Shown piece by piece: positions 1 through 7,608 of a DNA stretch of 33,870 nucleotides. This DNA is from Arthrobacter liuii. GTDB taxonomy: Bacteria; Actinomycetota; Actinomycetes; Actinomycetales; Micrococcaceae. Within the stretch, counting starts at the first letter, position 1. Each line of letters starts with the position of its first letter. The notes beneath the pieces were generated by a model. It saw only the letters and a list, made by a program, of their open reading frames with translations. It was not told where the DNA came from and searched no databases. The translations under genes and the position numbers were made by a program. The stretch is from the NCBI RefSeq assembly GCF_014639275.1, contig NZ_BMFW01000035.1, positions 1 through 33,870 of the forward strand, written 5' to 3'.

Positions 1-1137
1 CCGGTTGGGGTCCTGCGGTGCGGGAACCGTTGGAACGGTGATGAAGTTAACGCTTCCGGGGTCGATGTTCTTCAGCCGGTTCGAGATGGTCAGCAGTGAG
101 GGAAGGGAGGACAGGCCCGAATCGACCGTGAGGTTCTTGGTCACCACATCTGCGATGGTCAGGACCTTGTCCGGGTTACCCAAAGTGCCTTCGGACTTGA
201 GCTTGCGGGTGAGTGAGGCCAGGAAGCCTTGCTGGGCCTTAATCCGGCCCAGGTCCCCGCCGTCGGCGAAGCCGTGCCGGGTGCGCAGGAAAGCCAGCGC
301 CTGGTCGCCCTGCACCTGGGAGGTGCCGGCCGGCAGGTGCAGACGGGAATCCGGGTCGTCAACAGCGGCCGTGACACACACGTCCACGCCGCCGACAGCG
401 TTGGATAGTTCCTTCACGGCGTTGAAGTCCGCCATCATGAAGTGGTCCACCTCAAACCCGGTCAGCTTGTTCACCGTGTCCACGGCGCAGCCTATCCCGG
501 CCTGGGCCATGGCACTGTTGATCATCGCGTCCCGTTGCTCCGGGTATGTCTGGTTCGCCTTTTTATCCGTACAGGCCGGGATGTCAACCAGTAGGTCCCG
601 GGGGATGCTGATGACGTTGACGTGCTTGTTTTCAGCTGCGACGTCCACGAGCATCATTACATCGGATTGGCCATATCCGGAGGACTGGTCAGCGGTGCCC
701 CACTGACTGTTGTCTCCGCTTCTGGTATCGGAGCCCAGCACCAGGATCTGTAAACGGTCTGAACTGTCGTTGACAGCCCCCTCGGTCCGCGGTCCGCCGG
801 CGGAGAGGTCGGAGGTGTTGATATTTGACTGTAGCCGCCACACCCAATAGCCGCCGAACACCAGCACGCCAAGCAGCAGCACCGACACCACCACCGTCAA
901 GGCTCTCAGCCAGCCGGGGGCACGACGGAAACCCCGCAGGTGCCGGGCGCTGGCAGCGACAAGATTGCCTTGGCCGGGATACCCGGTATTGCCCTCACTC
1001 AACGGAGCGGCCCGGATGATGAGAAGTGTCTTTGTTCCACAACGAAACTTTCTGCAGGTTTTGGTGGGGCTAAGGATATCCGGAGAATGACGCGCTGGCT
1101 GACGGGTCAGCCAGCGCTTGGACGTTCCGATTGCCAT
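1..1137 (-). CDS. LytR-CpsA-Psr (LCP) family cell-wall polymer ligase, partial
   Basis: LCP proteins attach undecaprenyl-linked glycopolymers to peptidoglycan on the outer face of the membrane. Reading the minus strand gives a basic cytoplasmic N-terminus, one membrane segment (LTVVVSVLLLGVLVFGGYWV, about residues 80-99), then the LCP core: LVLGSDTR, a segment with MMLVDV and ISIPRDLLVDIP, a segment containing DTVNKLTGFEVDHFMMADF, and the arginine-rich LAFLRTRHGF..GGDLGRIKAQQ motif. The 3' end runs off the window at base 1. The start is uncertain. The frame is open to an ATG at 1137, but a perfect 12-bp hairpin (1092-1117) lies inside those codons and an FtsW-like remnant overlaps them. A TTG at 1002 would give a more usual 34-residue cytoplasmic tail but has no clear ribosome site. 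Family call is firm; start is not. Confidence 0.9.
   Translation of the reverse strand, partial: MAIGTSKRWLTRQPARHSPDILSPTKTCRKFRCGTKTLLIIRAAPLSEGNTGYPGQGNLVAASARHLRGFRRAPGWLRALTVVVSVLLLGVLVFGGYWVWRLQSNINTSDLSAGGPRTEGAVNDSSDRLQILVLGSDTRSGDNSQWGTADQSSGYGQSDVMMLVDVAAENKHVNVISIPRDLLVDIPACTDKKANQTYPEQRDAMINSAMAQAGIGCAVDTVNKLTGFEVDHFMMADFNAVKELSNAVGGVDVCVTAAVDDPDSRLHLPAGTSQVQGDQALAFLRTRHGFADGGDLGRIKAQQGFLASLTRKLKSEGTLGNPDKVLTIADVVTKNLTVDSGLSSLPSLLTISNRLKNIDPGSVNFITVPTVPAPQDPNR
1092..1117. terminator. Perfect 12-bp GC-rich hairpin
   Basis: GCGCTGGCTGAC and its exact reverse complement are separated by only two bases (GG). There is no T-run on either side, as is common for actinobacterial terminators. 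It sits just after the stop of the FtsW-like remnant on the minus strand, so it may be that gene's old terminator. If so, the LCP gene starts downstream of it. Confidence 0.5.
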
Positions 1138-1306
1138 ATGGGCTTCTTTTTCTCCGGGTGGTGTGTCGGTTGGCCGGGTTCGCGTGCGGACTGGCGGACG
1201 CCCAGGAGCAGAGCGATGCTGATCCAGTTGGCCAGCAGGGATGATTCCGCCACGCGGACAGAAACGGCGTGGTGACACCTGTCGCCCGTTGAAAAGGATC
1301 GTTCAA
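1108..1306 (-). pseudogene. C-terminal remnant of FtsW/RodA/SpoVE-family protein
   Basis: FtsW/RodA proteins are peptidoglycan glycosyltransferases whose C-terminus carries a TGVT-PFLSYGGSSLLANW-like motif. Here the minus strand reads RATGVTTPFLS in one frame and then ESSLLANWISIALLLGVRQS in another, ending ERPSAG and a stop around 1108. The base sequence between the two parts keeps a GGCGGA (Gly-Gly) but has about two extra bases, which accounts for the shift. Only the last 50-60 residues can be recognised; a full protein has about 400. It lies directly upstream of, and overlaps, the longest reading of the LCP gene. It is a broken fragment and not expected to be functional. The family call rests on this one motif. 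Confidence 0.6.
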
Positions 1307-1431
1307 CAGGTATTGGCAGCAGGAATTCGATCACCTGAGAGCAAGCTACGGTATGACTCGCGGAGATGGATGGCGGTCTTTTGCGGCGTTTTCGTCCCGC
1401 GCATGGGGTTTGCTCCCGCCGGTGTCGGAGG

Positions 1432-2106
1432 TTAGTGGATGAGGCCGGAGACGAGGTTGATGGTGGTGGCCAGGACGATGGCTCCGAGGAGGTAGGAGAG
1501 CAGGGCCTGGCGTAGGACGGTGCCGCGGATCGCGTCGGATGTCAGGTCTGTGTCTGAGACCTGAAAGGTCATGCCGACGGTGAAGGCCAGGTAGGCGAAG
1601 TCCAGGTATCGCGGGGGTGTGCCTTCGTTGAAGTCCACACCTGTTTTGTCGCGATAGTAGATGGAGGCGTAGCGAAGCGTGAACAGGGTGTGCACCAGGA
1701 ACCAGGACAAGGCGATGCTTCCCAGGGCCAGGGCCACGATGACGTCCTTGGCGGGTCCTTGGGCGTTGGAGGCATCGAGGAGGATCAGGGCTACTCCGGC
1801 GAAGCTTGCGATGGTCGCTCCCAGGACGAGAGCGTCGGAGAAGCCGCGGCCGGGGTCCTCTCGGCGGGCATGGGCAGCAGTCGCGGCGGGGTTCAGGCGC
1901 CCGATGATTGCCCAGACCCAAATCAGGTACGTCGCCGAGGCCGCAGCCCATCCAAGCGCCGGTGCATAGGCCCAGCTTTTCAGACTTCCGACGATGACGG
2001 CTGTCAGCAGTCCGACGGCGAGCATAACGACCAGCCTCAGACGGGAATGGTGCGGAACCGAGTTGAAGTCGGGGCGGTAATTCTGGAAAGCGGCATCAGT
2101 TCTCAT
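1432..2106 (-). CDS. DUF1345 family membrane protein
   Basis: This is a 224-residue integral membrane protein. The family hallmark is the stretch YYRDKTG.DFNEGTPPRYLDFAYLAFTVGMTFQVSDTDL, here split by normal variation, around residues 145-185. About five hydrophobic segments are visible (for example LRLVVMLAVGLLTAVIVG and QALLSYLLGAIVLATTINLV). The function of the family is unknown. I chose the ATG at 2106. A TTG at 2115 is in frame but has no advantage, and neither has a strong ribosome site. It stands alone, facing away from the MgtE-like gene across a 216-bp gap in which I see no gene. Confidence 0.85.
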   Translation of the reverse strand: MRTDAAFQNYRPDFNSVPHHSRLRLVVMLAVGLLTAVIVGSLKSWAYAPALGWAAASATYLIWVWAIIGRLNPAATAAHARREDPGRGFSDALVLGATIASFAGVALILLDASNAQGPAKDVIVALALGSIALSWFLVHTLFTLRYASIYYRDKTGVDFNEGTPPRYLDFAYLAFTVGMTFQVSDTDLTSDAIRGTVLRQALLSYLLGAIVLATTINLVSGLIH

Positions 2107-2301
2107 GACTGCCAATGATCTCAGAGCACTGCGTGGTCGACCGGGGCAACGCTCAGGTGTCGGCCGGGGAATTCACGTTCGCACGCATGCAGCGGCAGGG
2201 CCGCGGTCCGGGGGGTCTTTCAGCGGCGGGGTTCTTATGTTGCTTTGGAATCAAACGGGGCGTCCTGCCCGCGGAAGGAACGCGGCCCTCGTGGGGAGTA
2301 A

Positions 2302-2901
2302 TCACTGGACGTCCTCTCCCACATGAGAGCCGACGACGCCGCGGACGCCGTCATGGACCTCCCGCAGGAACGACGTACGGGCATCCTCACACTCCTCCCC
2401 GCCGCGCAGCAGACCAAGGTCATGACACTGCTCGGCTACCATGACGCCACCGCCGGGGGCCTCATGGGCACCGACTTCCTCGCCCTCCCCGGCACCGCCA
2501 CCATCGCAGAGGCCCTCCAGAGAGTCCGCACCGCCACCACCGAACAACCCGAAGCCCTCACCACCATCTACAGCCTCAACCCGGACGGAACCCTCGCCGG
2601 AGTCATCGGCCTGGTCCAGGCACTGCAGGCCGATCCCACGGCCCTGCTCGGGGACGCCGCTGACCCCGAACCCGTCAGCGCAACCACCGGGGACGACATC
2701 ATCGACGTCACCACCACCATGGCCGACTACAACCTCCTCGCGCTCCCCGTCCTGGACGACCACGGCCACATCCTGGGCGTCATCACCGTCGATGACGCCC
2801 TCGAAGCGGCCATCCCCCCGGACTGGGCACACCGGGAACCCAACCGAAACACAACCAAGACGGGCCAGCCTGAGTCAGAGTGGAACGAACACAAACAATG
2901 A
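2302..2901 (+). pseudogene. MgtE N-domain/CBS-domain protein, 5'-truncated
   Basis: The reading frame begins after a TAA at 2299-2301 with LDVLSHMRADDAADAV, a match to the repeat unit of the MgtE cytosolic N domain that starts before the first ATG (2323). It continues with the LLGYHDATAGGLMGTDF segment typical of the N domain/CBS boundary, then two CBS motifs ending LLALPVLDDHGHILGVITVDDAL. CBS pairs bind adenosine ligands or Mg2+ and gate MgtE channels. No membrane domain follows. Soluble MgtE_N-CBS proteins exist in actinobacteria, so the missing channel is not itself proof of damage. The homology running upstream of the only ATG up to a stop suggests loss of the 5' part. An ORF from 2323 (192 residues) may still be translated. 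Confidence 0.7.
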
Positions 2902-2907
2902 CGTGCC

Positions 2908-3357
2908 ATGACTGACTATCCAGCGGATCTGGCCCCCGGCGGGAGATCCCGGCCCGACCGGGTCCACCGACCCGGGCTGCGCACCCTCCTGGTGCCCCGA
3001 CTCCTCTCCCGCGGGCTCACCCCGACCCAGGCCGCCCAAACCACCGGGGTACCGCTGCCCCTGGTCACCCTCATCACCGAGGAATTCACAGCGCCCGTTT
3101 CCTCGTGCAGCCATACCGGGCTTTATGGAAGCCAGCACACTTCCGGACACATGCCGGTGCGGGGACGACGCAGCGCAACGTGGGCGCGCCTGCTGTTCAT
3201 TGCCTCCATCGGGGCCGGCTGCGCCGGCAGCATCCTCTGGCACGAACCCTTGCTCCCGATCGTCCTCGTCAGCGCAGGATCTCTGGCCGGGAACCACCTC
3301 AGAACCCGCCTCCCGGCCGGCCGGCGGCACGCGCCCCGCCCCCTCAATCGCGCGTAA
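2908..3357 (+). CDS. Small HTH-like plus membrane-segment protein, function unknown
   Basis: This 149-residue protein starts 6 bp after the CBS gene. Residues 27-54 (LLVPRLLSRGLTPTQAAQTT then GVPLPLVTLITEEF) look like a helix-turn-helix of the MerR/sigma-4 style. Residues 90-120 contain two hydrophobic stretches (LLFIASIGAGCAGSILW and LPIVLVSAGSLAG) that could be a membrane hairpin. The C-terminus is Arg/Pro rich. I do not recognise the family. The close spacing to the CBS gene suggests co-transcription. The ribosome site is weak, so the start is provisional. Confidence 0.5.
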   Translation: MTDYPADLAPGGRSRPDRVHRPGLRTLLVPRLLSRGLTPTQAAQTTGVPLPLVTLITEEFTAPVSSCSHTGLYGSQHTSGHMPVRGRRSATWARLLFIASIGAGCAGSILWHEPLLPIVLVSAGSLAGNHLRTRLPAGRRHAPRPLNRA

Positions 3358-3436
3358 GCATCGCTTTTGTCGTCACAAGCCCGCACCCATCCGCCGACGA
3401 AACCCACCTCCGGATCCAGTCGATCAGAACGGCGGG

Positions 3437-3466
3437 CAGATCTGCCTACCCGGGCCGGGCAGGTAG
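3437..3466. terminator. Imperfect GC hairpin
   Basis: CTGCCTACCCGG is followed two bases later by CCGGGCAGGTAG. All but one position pair (one A-C mismatch, one G-U). It lies about 80 bp after the HTH/membrane gene in a 270-bp gene-free gap and may terminate that transcript. No T-run follows. Confidence 0.3.
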
Positions 3467-3627
3467 CCCAAGCCGACGCAAAATCTCGTCAGCCGGCGTC
3501 CTGGCACGGCGGTGGCCGGCTTTACTGACCGTTCCCGGGTCATGGGGAGGATAATCCGAACCACTGCGAGACCGTCGGACACCCGTCACGACTGGACACC
3601 GAGTACGAACAGACCATGAGGAGCATC

Positions 3628-4044
3628 ATGACCAAACACGAGGGACCTTCCCACGCCGACCGCGACACCGACCCGGCAGTGAAGTGGCTAGACAAACCTG
3701 AAAAGCACGACTATCCGGCGGCGGCCTCCTACCTCTCCCTGATCGCCGGCCCCAAAGCCGTCAACCGGGCAGTCAAGGCCCTGAGGGAAGCGGACACCGT
3801 CTCGTTCAAGGCCAAGGACCTTCTGCGGGCAGCCGGCCTGCCCCTGCTGCCTGCCGATGACCCCGACGTTGCCAAGGAACTGGGCCGGGTCAGGGCCGGC
3901 ACGGCACTCTCGCCCTGCCTGATCATCCGCGGAAACAATAAGGCCGGGACCGCTGCCCGGATCGCCGACGGGTACCACCGGGTCTGTGCGTCCTACCATC
4001 TGAGCGAAGACACCGTCGTCCCCGCGCGTATCGCCGGGTTCTAG
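3628..4044 (+). CDS. ParB/sulfiredoxin-like small conserved protein
   Basis: The protein has 138 residues. The C-terminal part LIIRGNN..GTAARIADGYHRVCASYHL (about residues 98-126) resembles the ParB/Srx fold signature in which a D-G-x-H-R motif sits in the catalytic or nucleotide-binding loop. The N-terminal half is a charged, mostly helical region with VKWLDKPEKHDYPAAASYL. Members of this kind occur in actinobacteria without a known role. I chose the ATG at 3628 because GAGGAG lies 4 bases before it; an ATG at 3616 is also in frame. It is 9 bp upstream of the aquaporin gene and probably co-transcribed with it. The fold assignment is an inference from one motif. Confidence 0.7.
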   Translation: MTKHEGPSHADRDTDPAVKWLDKPEKHDYPAAASYLSLIAGPKAVNRAVKALREADTVSFKAKDLLRAAGLPLLPADDPDVAKELGRVRAGTALSPCLIIRGNNKAGTAARIADGYHRVCASYHLSEDTVVPARIAGF

Positions 4045-4053
4045 GCAGGACAG

Positions 4054-4843
4054 ATGCCGACACCAAGCACGGCAGGGCGGCGGCACCCGGGGCTCTCCGC
4101 CCAGGACCACCGCCTGATCCGGGCCTTCAACAAGCCTGGCAACAGATTACGCAGGCTTTTCGGTGAGTTCCTCGGGACCTACCTTTTGGTACTGGCTGCG
4201 GCCGGCGCCGACGTCGTAAATACCGCCACCCACGGTGGGATCGGGCATACAGCAATGGTGATGGCACCGGCGCTGACGATCATCGCCGTCGTTCTGTTCA
4301 TCGGCCCGATTTCCGGGGCCCATCTGAACCCCGCCGTGACCCGGGCGTTCGCACTGCGCCGTGACTTCCCCTGGAGAAGAGTCTCTGGCTATGTCCTCAC
4401 CCAGGCCGCCGGAGCGATGCTCGCCTCCGCCACGCTCCTGGCCGTGTTCGGTCATCATGGCACGGACGGGATGACCGTTCCAGGCCCGGAATTCACCGAC
4501 TACCAGGCCCTCATCCTGGAGGTAGTGCTGACCGCGGGGCTCGTCAGCACCATCCTCGCCGTCGCCTCCGGGGCACAAAACGTGGGCGCACTGTCAGCCT
4601 TCGGGATCGCCGCGTATATCGTCATGGCCGGCCTCTGGGCAGGCCCTGTGAGCGGAGCGTCAATGAACCGCGGCAAGGTCGCTTGGTCCTGACCTGATCA
4701 CCGGAGATTTCAGCCGGCTCTGGATCTACGTCACCGGCCCGCCCGCCGGCTCCCTCCTGGCGGTGGCCGTAGCACGCCTCCTGCGGGGTCCGGGCGGCCA
4801 GGCGGCCGCCGAGAAGGCCGCGCAAGGCTCCCTGGCGGGCTAA
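4054..4843 (+). pseudogene. MIP-family aquaporin/glycerol channel, frameshifted in second NPA motif
   Basis: Aquaporins carry water or small solutes through a pore formed by two NPA loops. The first loop is intact (ISGAHLNPAVTRAF, NPA at residues 92-94), and five of the six membrane helices can be read. At the second loop the frame reads SGASMN (Asn 205) and then leaves the family: AAC is followed by CGCG where one proline codon (CCG) is expected. Removing one base restores NPA-RSLGPDLITG, the last helix (LWIYVTGPPAGSLLAVAVAR) and a stop at 4841-4843, for 262 residues in all. Without correction translation stops at 4692 after 212 residues and lacks the sixth helix. It is either a real disabling +1 insertion or a sequencing error; the region 3' of it is still well conserved, so it is recent. 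Confidence 0.85.
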
Positions 4844-5049
4844 GCGGGATACGCCCTGCCTCAACCTTTGACCTGTCATTAGGCCTCCTGACGACTGTTG
4901 CGTCCGCACGCCACTGCTAAACAACTCAATTCGCCCGCTGCTGACACCGACGGAAAAGAACTGCAGCCTGCGTCCAAAACAACGAAACCTTTCAGACTGG
5001 TGCTCTCTTCGACTTTGCCGTTGAGTTTCAGTTCAGCTGCCCGCGTACC
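4844..5049. other. Gene-free stretch
   Basis: Between the aquaporin tail and the exported-protein remnant I see no convincing reading frame, RNA or strong hairpin on either strand. Confidence 0.5.
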
Positions 5050-5335
5050 TTACTTGACGCAGGGGATGGCCCCGCCTTGGAGAGCCCCGGTGGAATCCGC
5101 ATAAACGTTGCTTGGTGGGGCGGCTTGTGGTGGGGTTCCAGGTCCCGGTGCGGAGGGTGCCGCGGCTGGAGGTTCGGCTGTCGCGGGCGTGGCGGGCGTC
5201 CTCTCTACCGCGGTCGTTGCAGGTGCCCGGTGGTGCGGGGGTGAGGAGTTCTTTGACGGTGGCCTGGACCTGGTTGATATCCACGGTGTTGATGGGCGGC
5301 CGGTGCCATCCACGACGCCGTTGATTAAAAAGTAT
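5050..5335 (-). pseudogene. C-terminal remnant of an exported Ala/Pro-rich protein
   Basis: On the minus strand one frame reads NTVDINQVQATVKELLTPAP, and the next frame continues with APATTAVERTPATPATAEPP, further Ala/Pro linker, and the end NVYADSTGALQGGAIPCVK with a TAA at 5050-5052. Both parts look like real protein, so a frameshift near 5225 is likely. Long Ala/Pro linkers with a short terminal Cys-containing tag are usual for exported actinobacterial proteins. An LCP-family C-terminus is possible but I cannot show it. The upstream side joins the recombinase remnant at about 5330. Confidence 0.5.
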
Positions 5336-5540
5336 GCGGAAGACATCGCCGGGGAAGAAAATCCCACCCTTCGCGTTGCCGTTCCCTGATCAGGGACCGT
5401 TCGAATTGAGCGAAGGCCCCCATGACGGAGAGCATGAGGTTGGCCGTGGGGGAGTCCTCACCGGTGAAGAAGAGTTGTTCTTTGAGGAACTCCACCTGCA
5501 CCCCGCGGCGGGTCAGCCCTTGGACCAGGGCCGCAGAGAC
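5325..5540 (-). pseudogene. Serine recombinase (resolvase/invertase) catalytic-domain fragment
   Basis: The minus strand encodes LVQGLTRRGVQVEFLKEQL followed by TGEDSPTANLMLSVMGAFAQ and FERSLIRERQREG. This is the second half of the serine-recombinase catalytic domain, including the long E helix and its FERSLIRER signature. After this the frame ends at 5325-5327 with no DNA-binding domain. The N-terminal part with the catalytic serine is missing beyond about 5540, where the pRiA4b ORF-3-like fragment begins on the other strand. This is a non-functional scrap of a Tn3-type resolvase or similar element. Confidence 0.85.
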
Positions 5541-5569
5541 GACTGGCGTCTGCTGGACCTCCGGGGAGT

Positions 5570-6070
5570 ATGCCCCTGGGCCAGGTTCATCAGGTACTCC
5601 AGGCAGCTTTCGGCTGGGAGGACGCGCACCTGCACCGCTTCGTCACCAGCGACCCGTTTGCACCCCTGCGCCCCGTCGACAGCGCAATGCCCGAGGCGCA
5701 CCAGTGGCTCCCCGGGACGAAGTGTGAAGAACCGGGCGACAGGCCCGAGGAGGATTGTTCCCTGGACCAACTCCTGGCGCTGGGATCAGGGGCCGCGTTC
5801 TACGAATACGACTTTGGCGACAGCTGGCTTCACCGGCTCGACCTGGTATCCCGCCGCCCCGCGGACAAAGACTGCCCGCCGGCCCTGCTGATCGACGGCG
5901 CCCGCCGCGGGCCGCTGGAAGACTCCGGCGGCTTCCCCGGGTACGAGGACATCATGGAAGCCCTGGCCGACCCGTCGCATCCCGACCACGGCGACCACGC
6001 CTCATGGGTGGCCGGCATCACCGGCTCCGAGGAGCCTTTCGACCCTGCATACCTGCACATCCCCCCGTGA
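5570..6070 (+). pseudogene. pRiA4b ORF-3-like (IS1096 TnpR passenger family) protein, N-terminus lost
   Basis: This is a 166-residue reading frame of the plasmid pRiA4b ORF-3-like family, passenger genes often found in mobile elements; biochemical role unknown. Visible landmarks are PLGQVHQVLQAAFGWEDAHLH (the usual start of the conserved core, split here at the first residues), the FYEYDFGDSWLHRLDLV motif, and CPPALLIDGARRGPLEDSGG then FPGYEDIMEAL. Intact members carry roughly 20-40 residues before the core, with a W-R-R segment. Here the frame runs upstream only into an unrelated recombinase fragment on the opposite strand. I call it 5'-truncated; the ATG at 5570 may still be used. Confidence 0.8.
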
Positions 6071-6131
6071 ACCAGGTCCTGGCCGTGCAGTTCTTCCCCG
6101 GAGCCCGGGACTCGGTTCCGGTCGGGTCGTC

Positions 6132-6663
6132 TTAGTCTACGTTGAGGTTGCGCAGGTACTGGCGCAAGCCGTGTATCTCGACATCGATTTTGCCGTGGCC
6201 GGCCGGTTCGACCGAGGCCTGCGGCCAGCAGGCGTGACCGGTAATTGGCGACAAGGTTGGTCTTCGCTTTCAAGCGTTCTCCGATGTCTCCGGCGATGGA
6301 GGGACCGTCATCCCGGGCCATGGCGCGCAGGAAATCGAGGTCCTTTGCCGACGCGGTTGAGAGGCATGCTTCGATGACGGTGCGGGCGTTGCGCCGGTGT
6401 GCGGCCTGTACCGCCCGGTCCGGTCCGCCTCGGCAGCTGTCACTGTGCCGTTGTTGTTCTCGGCTTCGCGCCAAAGGACGTAACCGACGAGCTGGATCAG
6501 GAAGGGGTAACCGCCGGTAGCCGCGGCTGCTTCCTGGACGAGATGCGGCGGTATGTCGAAACCGGCCGCGGCGAAAATAGAGGTGAAGGACATTTCGACG
6601 TCGCGGATGCCCGCGGCGTGGAGATCTATTTTGTCAGCCCGGCGCAGGAACGTCGCAACGCCT
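6132..6663 (-). pseudogene. AAA+ ATPase C-terminal part, broken by at least two frameshifts
   Basis: The minus strand reads FLRRADKIDLHAAGIRD, then GGYPFLIQLVGYVLWREAEN, then shifts frame to NARTVIEACLSTASAKDLDF and GDIGERLKAKTNLVANYRSR, and shifts again to VEPAGHGKIDVEIHGLRQYL before TAA at 6132-6134. These are the sensor/lid part and winged-helix tail of actinobacterial AAA-family ATPases of the Orc1/Cdc6-like or NTPase type. The first shift is explained by a 5-bp tandem duplication (CCGGT CCGGT, 6415-6424); the second by one extra base near 6213. The Walker motifs are missing: similarity begins at 6663, where a plus-strand transporter tail starts. Confidence 0.8.
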
Positions 6664-6664
6664 T

Positions 6665-6820
6665 GTGACCATCGGCATCCCCGTCCTGGGGGAAGCTGAC
6701 ACCGCCCCGCCCGCAGCCATCCCGGCCTTCATCCTTGCCGGCGCGACAGCCATCGCCGGAGTCATCCTCCTATCCACCGTCAAAAAGCAAGAGGCTGCGC
6801 CAGCCCCGGAACAGACCTAG
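6665..6820 (+). pseudogene. 3' end of a membrane transporter gene (DMT-like)
   Basis: From 6665 the plus strand reads VTIGIPVLGEADTAPPAAIP, then a membrane helix AFILAGATAIAGVILLSTV, a KKQEAAPAPEQT tail and TAG at 6818-6820. This resembles the last helix and tail of DMT/NIPA-like permeases. There is no start or upstream part; the frame begins exactly where the AAA+ ATPase similarity ends, which marks a deletion or recombination joint at about 6664. Confidence 0.5.
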
Positions 6821-6993
6821 CGAGCCCTACAGGGTCAATCACTACGAGGCGCCTCGAGGCCGCATCCGCCCTTGCATCAAACCCATCCCCGATTTCAACC
6901 AGCAAGTTGACTTGCCGCCCTCGCACCGGTGGGGGTTTCATAAAAGGGCCGCATCTCCCTACCGGTCGACGCCCGACAGGGTATGAGGGAACG

Positions 6994-7025
6994 AAAAAGG
7001 GCGCGCCCAACTGAGCGCACCCTTC
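6994..7025 (-). terminator. Rho-independent terminator of csbD-like gene
   Basis: On the minus strand AAGGGTGCGC pairs with GCGCGCCCTT (one G-U) around an 8-base loop and is followed by TTTTT-C. It lies 12 bp after the CsbD stop codon. Confidence 0.85.
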
Positions 7026-7036
7026 CGTAGTGCAGG

Positions 7037-7213
7037 TCAATGCTTCTTGAAGGCGTCCTTGACTTTCTCGCCGGCCTGCTTGAGATCGGCCTTAACCTGA
7101 TGCCCTTTACCCTCGGCCTTCAGCCGGTCGTTGCCGCTGGCGTTGCCCGCGGCTTCCTTGCCCTTGCCCTGAAGTTTTTCAGCGGCGTTGTGGACTTTAT
7201 CTCCCAGTCCCAT
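7037..7213 (-). CDS. CsbD family stress-response protein
   Basis: This is a 58-residue hydrophilic, Lys/Gly/Ala-rich protein (MGLGDKVHNAAEKLQGKGKE at the start, repeated K-A-E-G-K/Q-V-K patterns to the end). It matches the CsbD family, which is induced by general stress in many bacteria; the molecular role is not known. The start is well supported: AGGAGG lies 8 bases before the ATG at 7213. A good terminator follows. It is a single-gene transcript. Confidence 0.9.
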   Translation of the reverse strand: MGLGDKVHNAAEKLQGKGKEAAGNASGNDRLKAEGKGHQVKADLKQAGEKVKDAFKKH

Positions 7214-7608
7214 GGCCTTGCCTCCTGCGTGGTCACAACCGTTCCCTACGGCTGTACCTCCAGTAAGCACCCCCCAGATGCGGTTTTCAAGGCCCTCGCC
7301 GGCCACGACACCCGCTGGTGCCGTAGACCGCAGCTGCAAAAGCCGGTATACCTCAGTTGGATTCCCTGAGGGCTGGTGACACCGGCCCTCAGCGTTAGCC
7401 TGCCGTCCTCTCGTTCTGAGAGGTGGCGCTGGCAAGCTTCGATCGGACCAGCACGAGCGGCGGTCTTGCGGTTGGGGTAGGGCCGGAATGCGACTTGGTC
7501 GATGACGTGATCCAGTTAATGGGCGCAACGAACGATGGTCAGGCAACAGCCCTTTTACAGGCTTTCCCCTTCCCGGTTTCAACAGCCGATAATGGACGTT
7601 CCGTCAAC
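7214..7608. other. Gene-free stretch between csbD-like and Hpt-like genes
   Basis: The 395 bp contain the csbD ribosome site and presumably its promoter. A small hairpin (CCTCTC-GTTCT-GAGAGG, 7407-7422) could end the Hpt-like transcript. I see no convincing coding frame on either strand. Confidence 0.4.

Noticed and set aside
5..706. 233-codon plus-strand frame at the left edge
   Set aside because: It is opposite the clear LCP gene and has no family features.
2302..2832. Minus-strand Gly/Asp/Val-rich frame opposite the MgtE-N/CBS gene
   Set aside because: Shadow of the CBS coding sequence.
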